Shown in pieces: positions 1 to 9,708 of a stretch of DNA of 17,295 bases. Position 1 is the stretch's first letter; each line of letters begins with the position of its first letter. The position numbers and the translations under genes are program-made. Source of the DNA: Phoronis ovalis (taxonomy: Eukaryota; Phoronida; Phoronidae); assembly GCA_028565635.1 (NCBI GenBank), contig JAOXYB010004457.1, positions 1 to 17,295 on the forward strand, written 5' to 3'. The notes under the pieces are model-generated. The model searched no databases, was not told the DNA's origin, and was given only the letters and a program-made list of their open reading frames with translations.

Positions 1-442
1 TTCAATTGTAACAGTTAATGCAATAAATTGTAAATTATGTTTATCTTAATAAACTTCAGCTTTTCCAGTGTCGGAGACCACTCCCTATAATTACATTTGT
101 TAATTAATTCATGTTTAGATTAGAAAAGAACAACTATTACACCACTGAAAGGTATTGTACTAGACCTAGTCAGGAAGACAGCATCATATTCTCAGTGTGA
201 GCTCTAAAGCTCTAATGAGGGTTAAATTACATAAGGCACTTGAAATGCAAAATTTAAGAATAAGAATGCATGACTGTCTTGAAATAGAGTTTAAAATTTA
301 ATGCAATCCTGAGTAAAGTCAACAGATAATTTGAATTTGAAAGAAATCTTTACCGGGAAGAAGTAGTGACGTTTGGAAATAAACAGAACAGTGATAATAA
401 GTTCCCATAGTCCATTATTCGAATAAGCGATAGTTACAATTT
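1..442. other. Non-coding flank, nothing recognised
   Basis: AT-rich sequence with no reading frame of interest, no splice-bounded exon that I can link to a gene, and no clear repeat. It lies downstream of the ACBD5-type gene, beyond any plausible 3' untranslated region. Confidence 0.5.
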
Positions 443-935
443 GAAATTAAGTTGCCTGACAACATATCTTTATTTTTGGCACTCTTTGGTTATTTTTTGC
501 TAAACATCTGTAAATATATTTAAAAAATATTAAAAATTGAAATGTTTTGAAAATATAATTAGCTCTTCGATGAGTTACCAAAATAAGGCTACACAATTTG
601 TAGTGGAATTCCCGGTTATACATTGTTGACTTTTATAAAACAATTGATTTTCCGGTTAAACAATTTTTTTATCATCTAAGCCAAACATTCCGGTGGCACA
701 TTTTGATCAGTGCTGCTTGAAATTAGGTAGCTTAGCAACACATCTTTTGCATTATTTTTTTACTTTTGCTTTTTTCTTTGCTAAAAAGCAGTCAATAAAA
801 CTTAAAAAATGGTTCGATATATTTTGAAAATTAGCAGTTTGGAAGAGTTACCATGGAAACCAAAATGAGTTCACAAAATTGTTAATGGAATCCCTACACA
901 TTTTATTAAACGATCGAGTTTTTGATCATTTTTAA
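443..935. repeat. Diverged non-coding tandem duplication, two units of about 215 bp
   Basis: Unit 1 (about 443-660) and unit 2 (about 719-935) align over their whole length with many substitutions and small gaps. Both start with GAAATTA, then share ACAWCTTT, TTTGCTAAA, a TTAAAAAAT stretch, TTTTGAAAAT, GAGTTACCA, ACAAaaTTG and GGAATyCC, in the same order. The level of divergence says the duplication is old. No reading frame is shared, and there are no terminal inverted repeats or target duplications, so this looks like a simple segmental duplication, or a repeat family represented twice. Unit borders are approximate. Confidence 0.7.
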
Positions 936-2482
936 ACGAAAAACATTTTTGTCCCTATTTCCAGCATAAAGTATCCTGTGTATTTTTTGTCAATTTTAAT
1001 TTAATTTTCAGTAAAATAATTTTTAAAAAAATAATAAATATTTTGACTATATGCATTTTTATAGTGGTTATATATTCTAGAAAAGTAATAGAAACAAAAT
1101 CGCGAAGTTTCATCAGTTTTGTCAAGTGGTTATAATTACTCTTTTCGAATCTGAACCTGTTTTGTCTTTATTTGAAAATGTATGAATATGAAAATCTGTT
1201 TGCAAGTGTACTTTGAATCTAAAAACGAATCTGAATATGGGCCAGTTTTTCTATCTTTATTTGTTTCCTGCAGGCCTACGTTTGCTCGTCTGTGATAGCC
1301 TGCAACTTATAAGTGCGAAAAAATACAGTGTACCAAGTACAATAGGCGATATGTACAGTACTAGAATATTTTTTGAGACCAAATGAACAAAGGAGGAGTA
1401 TATCGTTTGATTTTGATCGAATGTTTAGCATAGCATGATCAATGTGCAAAGATTTCAAACAGCCTGAGCTTTCTTTCAGTTTCTGATTTATTTATTTCAT
1501 CATTATTGATGTTACAATAAATAATCTGAGATTTATAAATCTTCCAACATAACAGCAATGATTCAATTACATTCTTAAATATTTCCAGTTCTTTATAAAA
1601 TTAAATAAAATAAGGAAAATGACATAAAAATAATGATAATATTTGTTCAATCAAAAATCAACACAGGCTTCATGTTCCTCGACAGAAACTAAACCTTTAG
1701 ATTATATTTAGACACACATGAAATAATGTAATAAAGACAAAATGACATAGTCAGAAAACAATTTTTATATACAAATATGTCCATAGTTACAAATGGTTGG
1801 ATCTGTCACGTCACCACCTATATTGAACAGCAAACTGTTCCACTAACACAATACAAAAATCTTACACGTTTCTGAAAAGGTTGCTTCAAACTTTAAGGAA
1901 ATAACTTTCGACTCGAGTACTTCAAATGATAGCTTTACATTATTCAGATGTCATACATTCCTCTCTACCGTACTATAACAGAAATAATATGGTACATATG
2001 TAACAGTTTCTGTTCGATTTGAACTGCTCAAGTAATTAAACAAGGCTTTTATTATAAATATTACCAACCCCAGAAATAGTCAATAAGACAGAAGCACCAA
2101 GACTTAAAAACAAGTCTAATATAATATTTATAGCAGTTTAGGCTAAATTTACTTAAATTGTTAAGCAATGCTGAAGTATCACTATCGGGATCACTATAAA
2201 ACCAACTGATCTTATTCAACACAATCAACTAAATTGCAAGAAAAGTTCTTCCATATTAAAAGCAATTTCATTATTTTATTGATAATACCAATTTTAACAG
2301 GACAACTGTAAGCTATATATATATACAGCTTATTAGGGAAAAAAGGTCACATTATGCTGTGTAAAAAGTTGTGATTTCAAGAGTAGAATTATTAAGAATT
2401 ATGACATGAAGTAACATAGTTCCCTGGCCACATTACCATATATCTAGTCACTATGGGTATGATTCAAGCTTCTTGCCATAGA
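936..2482 (-). other. Downstream flank and probable 3' UTR of the ACBD5-type gene
   Basis: There is no convincing coding exon. Candidate poly(A) signals on the minus strand (AATAAA, read as TTTATT on the plus strand) lie at 2275-2280, 2048-2053, and twice around 1487-1496, so the 3' UTR could be about 0.2 to 1.0 kb long. I cannot choose among them without transcript data. A short AT dinucleotide run lies near 2316-2325. A 60-codon open frame at 1276-1458 has no family features and looks random. Confidence 0.4.
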
Positions 2483-5400
2483 TCATCTTCTGTGATTTCT
2501 TCGTTTTGATAAAAAACTGATTACCCATTGCACAATAAGAGGCCAAACGAGAATCAAAAAGACGGTTCTTGAGTTGATGTTTGCAAAAGGCCACCAGGAA
2601 TTCTACAAAAAAAATAATTAAAATGTGTTGAACTACCTTTTCCAAGAACAACATATGCACACCCTTGTACTTTAAATAGATGGGAACACTCTCGCATAAA
2701 CAGTCACATAACAGAAAATACATCCCTGGAATTTTTAAAATTCTTGAAAAGTCCTATTCAATACTGTTGTATGCAAATCTTTTCCCATAAACTATTTAAA
2801 CACCTGCATGTACATTTGTACAGCATAAATAGGGCGCCCGGTTTACCAGTGTTCAATACGTATTCTTGTTCTCTTTTTCATCAGCTTACAAGACAGGCAA
2901 ATAATTTAGCTGAACTTGCTGAAGGCTACTAAAGTGTAAGTCTTACAGCAGACATCTTGGACCTAACTGACTTATTTGAGAACGTTGTTAATTGCAATAT
3001 TTATTACAAGTTTCACCTGCTCTCTTCTTTGTCTTTCAATTTCTGCTTCTTCATGTTCACGAACCTATGAAAAAACAAACAGAATCATTAATAATGTTCT
3101 CTCCACACAGTGCACGAACTTCAGGAAGAAACGGTACTGGAATAAAACAATCAGAATTGACAAACCGAATAATATGGAATGAGACAGGAAGGAAGTACAG
3201 ACAGGACAGATGTACTGCAACCTTAAGTCACTCAGCAATGAAAGGTCGCATAGATATTTCGAAATAGCCTCAAAAAATGTTCTGCATGCAAGAATTGTAA
3301 CAGTATCATAATTATAGGTATATCATAAGCTTTCAGTAATTAAGATTGCAAAGTATGTACCTGTCTTTGCACAATTGTTAACGTCTCTAGCGTCTGCAAC
3401 CTTGTGAGTACATTACTCATATCTTGCTGTAGCCTGACTAATGCAACAGCTATCTGTTCAGATACATTGTAGTCAGGATGAAAACTACGACTGCTGCCAT
3501 CTCTCCCGCCACCAGCACCAGCACCCCCTGACAGTGACTGTTGACTTGATGAAGGGGGAAGGCTTGGGTGAGAGGGACCTTGAAAAGAAAGGATATTGTA
3601 TACAATGTCAACAACTAATACTATAAACTACTATTATTCCTGTGAGATATCATGAAGAGTTTCTGAATAAGCCCATTATTACATGTTGGGTTCCTAGGTC
3701 CTGAAAAAAATATTTCATAATAACACTCAAACAATTTTATGTTATAATATTTGAATAAAGACGCAAAAAGTGATGGCTCATCATACTAAGAGACAAAATC
3801 AATGCATATATTACATATCAAGGACCATTGCAAAATGAAGTTTTTACAAAAATACAGAGCAGTTGCATAAAACCAAAACATAATAAGCTACTAAAACAAT
3901 TGATGTATATAAATTAAAATATTCCATTCACCCCTTCCTCTGCTATTCATGCTGCCTTCACTATCACGTCTTTCTCGTGACTTTCCATTCCCTGGTGGCG
4001 TTTTTCCTCCTCCTCTTGTCACAACCGCTTCGGACTGACCACCATTTAGTAAGCCACTCATTTCAATACCAGAATTATCTTCTGCTCTAGGCATTCTTAA
4101 ATAACTTGTTCGTGATGGTTCAAAATCCTCATTAATAAGTCTGAGGTCTACTTGATCATGTGAATCAAACTGCCCAACCAGTGACCTTTGAGCTGAGTTA
4201 TGTGATCTTATTTGTTCACCATTTTGATTGATTTTAATTGGTGAAAAAGCCCAATTATGAACTTCTGGTTCTGTTGTTATATTGTAGCTGTCATCAGAGT
4301 TTTGGAATGGTTTCAGAGGAGTAGAAGAACTAATATCTTTAACAGATAACAAAACAGAAACCTGGAAAGAGAATTTTTTATACAGACTTATTTTTAGTAT
4401 AAAATGGACTTGCAGTTATATTTGTAGATGCATCATTTGTGCAGTATCAACTATAATTTCAAAAGCTAATTATATCCAGAATCTAAAACAATGCCACATT
4501 CTGTACGGACAATGAAACATGTAAAAAAAACCTTCCTGACAATGTTTAGCGTTTAAATCAGTGATGACCAGGTCACCAACAGCAGAGGATTATCTGATAA
4601 TTTTGACTGCTAACTGATCATAACCGAAATGCAGTAGTCATTTTTTTTAGAACGCATGCCACTATTAGTTAGAACAACATACAAATGTTTGTACCTGTTA
4701 GTTACTGTGTTGTAGTGCAGCTAACAAAGCTATTGTTTGGTTACTATAGATGCATGCAGAAAGTTAAAATATAAAGTTTAAATAATTGTAGTTTTTGATT
4801 CATGCTCTTTCAACTAAGCAAGGTATTCATCACAGATATATATAAACATATGCAATTTTTCATTCCTATTTTATATACCCATTATGTCAGTAATTTTCAG
4901 TATTTTACATAAAACTAAATAAAGTCGCAACTTTTTATACCTGTCTTTCTTCTGGTTCAGTCGTATCACAGAAAATTTCACTCTCACTATCACTATCTGT
5001 TACACCTCCATTTATAGGGGATTTATTACCATTTGGCACATTAGACGAGGATTGTAAAGGAATTCCTTGAGTATCTATATTAACTATCATAATCTGATCT
5101 GTTTTACTTGCAACATTTTCCATTTGAATAACATCTCCATCATTCTCTGTGTTTCCTAAATAGATAATAAGGATAAAACAACCGTCATTTTCACCAACTC
5201 TGAGACATGTTATTGCCAATGAACAAAAAAGTTAAAACATGACAAACTTCTGCAATAAACATGATGCAATTGAACACTCTACAAACCAAAACGTTTAAGG
5301 CATACCTGCACAATGACCTGATTCTTACTTCGTGCTGACATTATTCAAATAAAGTTTGTTTTGACACTTTTGTTCCCAATTGCTTGTATAAAGAATATGT

Positions 5401-8400
5401 ATAACACAGAACATACATGATTCAAAATGGTTGTTTTTAATACTGTTATGTGCTTTTCACCTCTATGTACCATATGAAAAAACAAAAAAGCACAAAATGA
5501 GAGTAACATTTGCACACAAACAACTCATTTAACCATGCTGAATATGAACACATAGGTTTACAATGTTGTATACCTCCATTCACAGGCAGAACATAAGGAC
5601 TTGAGGAAGCAGCTTTGACTTGTACTGTAATTCCAGATATTGCATCATCCTCTGACATTGTTGATTCCTCGCTCAACTCTGATTGGTCACTTTTATTAAT
5701 TTCTGATTGGCTCCCATCAGATACACTGAGTAATTTGTTAATATTGCTTTCATTTGTTCCTGCTTCTATTGCAGAAAGCTTAGGTATTGAATCTTCTGTG
5801 TCTTTTAATTCAACAGGGGATTTCTCATCCACTAGTTCATAAAATGTTCCCAGAGTTTCCATGAAATCTCCAACAGCATCTGTCTGTGGCATTGTCTCTA
5901 CAATCTGAAATAAGTGTTAAACATTCTGTTTTAGTGACATTCAGTTTCGAACTCTTACGTATTTAACTTCTATACCACCATATTAACCAATCAGAGGAAT
6001 GAATTTTTCAAGCCTAAATTCTCATAGTTTCTACATTCTCATAAGTATAACAATCTGTATCTTTAAACATGGAAGACTTCAACAGGAAATAATTAATGTT
6101 GAACTATGGAGGGTATTTTACAACTAAGTTATATATGCTAGCCATATTGCAAGTTCAGTAGTGGCTCCATTCAACTTAAAAACTACTGTATATGAGAGTG
6201 GTGCAAAGCGAAGCAAATATAAGCGGTACACATCAGCGGCAGCACGACCCTCGAGAAGCCAGCAAGTTATAAAACAAGTATCTGAACTGCTATAAATGAT
6301 GGATATAACAACTAGACATTAGTAATATAATTCCATATTAACATTTCACATTATAAACACCTGTATTGTAACAAGTCTATTTTATATTTTATGGTGTATA
6401 GGTTTAGATCATACAAAAAACATTTTGCAGTATCAACCATAAAATCTAGAAGTAGAAGAGAAATCTGGTAAAAATCAAACACCCGAGCCATACTAATATT
6501 AAAAACAGATCCACCCTTCAAAGAATCCTTAATCAAACTTTTAGTAACAGTTAATCATTTTAAAATAAATGGAGTACAATGCTGACCCACCTCCCCAGTA
6601 GAATGTTCACACTTCTCTTTTAAATCCTTTTGTACAACTGGCACAGTCTAGAAAAAGTGTAGAAATATAGAGAAATTAATGCCAGCTGAAAGTGTACTAC
6701 GAGAATCCTTGAAATGAATAAAAATACGACACAAGCTATTCACTTAGTACTATTCGTATCTTGGAATAGTACAACAATGATAGCAATTATCAAAATTGTA
6801 AACGTAAATCATTATCAGGACATACATGTCACTGAGTGGCTATGAGAGTCCTACTATTACTCATAATAATACAACTTTTGGTCAGCACCATACTACAAGG
6901 TTTGCATATACTTGGGATATATACTTCTATATGGAACTACTTTTTACCATATAGCATAAGGGTTTTTGGATGGGAGGATTTTTGTCCTACCTTCATTGGA
7001 TGTAACATTTAAGATCAAGAGTTTATAGTTAATTCTGCATAATAGATCCCCTGATCTATCTCAGATCCACCACTGGACCTGTAAGATAGGGTAAAGGCCA
7101 ATTTTAAAAAAAATATTAATTTAACCTGTTTTAGTTCCTCTACATATTTATTCATTGCTTCAACTTCTGGCATGATACCTAAGCCATTCCAAGCCTCCCT
7201 GGAACACAAACATATTAATGAAGTTCAATACAAAGAACAGATGGATTGACAATTCCGCAATTTATTTTACATTTGACAAATTTTTATCCCTATCAGGTAT
7301 AGATGCTATCCCAAAGGGTTAGAAACATAATTATTTCAAAATGAAATAAACATACAGAAAATTCAGAATTGTATAAACTTTGTAAAACAATTACCAGTGT
7401 TATCTCTTTTTTAAGACTAAAATCTTAGTAAAATTATATCCCACACAAATGAGTGATGATGTCTTTTCCAGCAACTTAATCATTAATGGATATGTAACAT
7501 ACTCACCATTTAGCTTTTTTAACAACTTCCCAGAAAGCTGGCTTTGTTTGGTTACATGGTCCTAATGTAGCTTGTTTATAATATGCATAGAAACGTAACA
7601 TTAAATCATGTGATGGTTGAAATGAGCCTAAACAATAAAAAAATATCCTTTGAACTTTTTTGTCATAGCATTACCAGGAAAATTAAATCTTTTAAACTAA
7701 TATTAAAACACTTCTATATTTTAATAACTCCCGGTTTTATCAAAGATGGGTAGTACAGTAGACTAGTAATGCATTACACACAAGCATATTATTAACATCC
7801 AGAGTGGAATCACATGATGGTGACAAGTTTATGTACCGTACCTTTGATTGTAGTCATAGCATGGGATAAACTACCCTACTATGACAGCCAACAACAAGGA
7901 CAGAGTGTATTTTGAAAAAAAATTCTAAAAAGGTTCCTTTACAGGAAAAAAATTCAACATGTTTTAATATTTCACATATTCAGAGTGTGTCCTATGGTAT
8001 ACATAGTTGACATAGTACCAGTGACGTCCTATATCACTCGTTACTGTATTGTAGGATTATATATAATTTATATATAAAGGATTTGCGGGGATCATTTTGT
8101 TTTTCAAAATTTTAGTTTTCAGAGGGTCAGTTTTACATCTCCTAGCATGATTGGGGATCCTACCCCTTCTTATTCCCACCAGGTCTTATTCATCCAATGT
8201 TTTTAGGGTTAATTAACAAATATCCTCGGGAGAGAGTCTAGCAGTAGCATTGTGGTCATACGGTACATGCCTTCTGGTAAGAAGACGTCTGGGGTGAATG
8301 CCCCGGGGAGGGGGGTACTCAAGGTTTTTTGACTACGGTGATGTGCCGCGGAACCCAATCCAAAATTTTAGCTTGCGGTAGCAAACCCAAGTCCCAATCC

Positions 8401-8980
8401 AAATTTTTTGAAATACAAGGGTAGCAATCCAAAATTTTAAAATATTTGAGTAGCAATCCATTTTTACGCAAACTGACTGATACAAACCAAATTCCAAAAA
8501 TGGTTTTATGGATACAAACCTAAAATTAATCCAAATTATTTGCTGTAAGCAGCTGGTAGCAATCCAAATTTTTGAATTTCTTTACAATCCAAAAAAATAC
8601 CGTAAGAAGTATACAATCCAAATCCAAAATTTTCAACTGGGCTGCACACCCCCACCAAAAATACCTTGAGTACCCCCCCCCCGGGGCGAATGCCCTACTG
8701 ATGAGACTTTGGGTGTATAGCCCTAGTAATAGTAATTAGTATTAAAACTATTAAATAATGGGACTAAAAAAAAGCAATACCAGAAGTGAAAGCAAGCGAA
8801 CAAAAACTATGCATTTTCATCCAGTGCGCGCCCTTTCTCAATTAATACACAAAATACAGACTGCATATATATCCTATAAAGCAGTATACATATAAGCTTT
8901 TATGATATCTCACCATTTTTTGGTAAACTATGAATAACATTTACAGCCGCATTAAATCTTTCCTTCGCCGTTGACGCCAT
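2483..8980 (-). CDS. ACBD5: ACBD5-type acyl-CoA-binding domain protein, peroxisomal tail-anchored, ten coding exons
   Basis: Exons, minus strand, 5' to 3': 8980-8914, 7627-7507, 7198-7126, 6647-6591, 5904-5574, 5155-4941, 4361-3932, 3578-3361, 3064-3017, 2602-2483 (stop included). All introns are GT-AG, the phases agree, and the total is 559 residues, close to the roughly 530 of vertebrate ACBD5. Residues 1-87 are the acyl-CoA-binding domain: SLPKNGSFQP, FYAYYKQAT, GPC, and KAKWEAWNGLG (formed across the exon 2/3 junction). IVETMP starts at 107. An FFAT-like motif with acidic lead is at 269-283, a coiled coil at about 471-520, and a WWPF-headed hydrophobic anchor at about 535-551 followed by basic residues. 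In the known family this protein binds very-long-chain acyl-CoA at the peroxisome surface and tethers peroxisomes to ER VAP proteins. The start is the only ATG giving the complete domain. ACBD4/5 could be the unsplit ancestral form; apart from a transposon in intron 1, I found nothing notable in the introns. Confidence 0.93.
3017..3064 (-). other. ACBD5: ACBD5 exon 9: symmetric 48-nt microexon
   Basis: This 48-nt, phase 0/0 exon (acceptor TTTTTTCATAG, donor CAG|GTGAAA) encodes VREHEEAEIERQRREQ, a highly charged helix former. It lengthens the coiled coil that ends exon 8 and stops just before the WWPF tail anchor of exon 10. It can be included or skipped without changing frame. No equivalent charged stretch stands directly before WWPF in the vertebrate protein as I remember it. 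Confidence 0.65.
4956..4976 (-). other. ACBD5: FFAT-like VAP-binding motif coding segment (residues 277-283)
   Basis: Exon 6 ends with IFCDTTE, preceded directly by the acidic/serine tract TDSDSESE (residues 269-276). The FFAT core has an aromatic at position 2, Asp at 4, a small residue at 5 and Glu at 7; here F, D, T and E occupy these. Vertebrate ACBD5 carries a similar motif at the same relative place, between the acyl-CoA-binding domain and the coiled coil, where it binds VAPA/VAPB. The serines in the acidic tract are possible phosphorylation sites. Function in this species is inferred from position and motif. Confidence 0.8.
6591..6647 (-). other. ACBD5: ACBD5 exon 4: symmetric 57-nt small exon, possible cassette
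   Basis: This exon is flanked by a good acceptor (TTTTTCTAG) and donor (GAG|GTGGGT), is phase 0 on both sides, and encodes TVPVVQKDLKEKCEHSTGE. It sits between EELKQ and IVETMP, which are contiguous in vertebrate ACBD5 as I recall it (EEMKK followed by IIETMP). Skipping it leaves the frame intact and restores the vertebrate arrangement. It is either a lineage-specific alternative exon or a false exon that is never spliced in. Confidence 0.5.
7628..8913 (-). other. ACBD5: ACBD5 intron 1, carrying an inserted MITE
   Basis: This is the longest intron of the gene (1,286 bp), with donor AATG|GTGAGA and acceptor TTTAG|GCTC. Nearly one third of it is the MITE at 8304-8687. Nothing else in it is recognisable as an exon or RNA gene. 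Confidence 0.8.
8304..8687 (+). mobile_element. hAT-like MITE, copy 1 (in ACBD5 intron 1)
   Basis: This 384-bp non-autonomous element is flanked by an exact 8-bp direct repeat, GAATGCCC (8296-8303 and 8688-8695). The terminal inverted repeats end in G/C runs: GGGGGGTACTCAAGG on the left, and CCTTGAGTACCCCCCC on the right, which is its reverse complement. It has no coding capacity. The interior repeats an AATCC word, usually followed by an A/T run, at 8357, 8396, 8426, 8455, 8528, 8561, 8586, 8615 and 8621, with a degenerate ATTCC at 8491. The 8-bp target duplication is typical of hAT transposons; the assignment is inferred because no transposase is present. Confidence 0.85.
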
Positions 8981-8983
8981 CTT
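8973..8983 (-). promoter_or_regulatory. YY1-like motif overlapping the ACBD5 start codon
   Basis: On the minus strand the sequence reads AAGATGGCGTC, a 10 of 11 match to the YY1 motif AAGATGGCGGC, with the ATG inside it. In animals this motif is frequent just downstream of transcription starts of housekeeping genes, sometimes spanning the initiator codon. Binding here is inferred only. Confidence 0.4.
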
Positions 8984-9708
8984 TCTTTTCTGTATCAAAG
9001 GTCAAGGACAATATTTTGACCGCTAGGTGACACTTAAGATTTGGGTCTAAACTTTGTGCTATAAATGTAACCCTAGAACCAGAAGTTAATAAATAAAGTG
9101 TCAAAATTGCATTATGTTTAACCGTATAATTGAAAAAACACTTTTGATAAAATCAGTGATATTTATAAGACCTAACAGGATTCCAAATTTCATGTCCTGC
9201 TTTTATTCTTGTGTTTTCCAGTATTTCAAATTAGAATTCTTGTTCAGTCTGCGTTATTCCACTTTCATTTCAAAACTGGGCATACACACAGATGCTCTGT
9301 GTCGTAGAAACTACCTCAAAATCAGAGAACACAGAATAATATTTTGTTTATAACAGTGCTATCAACAAATAAATTATTTTAATAATGAAAATTACAAAAA
9401 ATTCACCAAAGCTAAGAAGCAAGTTTCTTCTATTAATATTAATACATTTTTATAACAAAATTAATTATTTTGAAAATTATATCATAAAATTGTTTAAAGT
9501 TTCAGATACTTTTAATTTCAAGAGTAACATTATTCATTTTAAAAGATAAGCTAAAAGTGGTAATAAAACACAGTTTAAAAGGTTTCACTGCCAAAAAAAA
9601 AATCAAATGTTATATAATACATTGCAGGCTCCGTGATAAGGAATGTATCTTTGTGAAATAATATTTCTAATAACTAAAAGTAATATCAGTTTTAAAATGC
9701 ATTCATAT
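8984..9708 (-). other. Intergenic spacer: zinc-finger gene 3' UTR and ACBD5 promoter
   Basis: This 0.7-kb AT-rich spacer separates the stop codon of the zinc-finger gene from the start codon of ACBD5. A minus-strand AATAAA (9202-9207) could end the zinc-finger transcript, leaving about 200 bp for the ACBD5 promoter. No coding exon is visible; a 79-codon plus-strand frame at 9114-9353 has no family features. Confidence 0.5.
8996..9010 (+). promoter_or_regulatory. Nuclear-receptor-like half-site pair upstream of ACBD5
   Basis: CAAAGGTCAAGGACA lies 16 bp upstream of the ACBD5 start codon. It contains an exact AGGTCA half-site followed at once by AGGACA. Receptors of the HNF4/ERR/PPAR type bind such half-sites and control fatty-acid genes in animals. 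The sequence is short and could be chance. Confidence 0.25.

Noticed and set aside
5615-5842. 75-codon plus-strand frame rich in Ser/Leu
   Set aside because: It is the antisense of ACBD5 exon 5, which is Asp/Glu/Ser-rich; there is no independent support.
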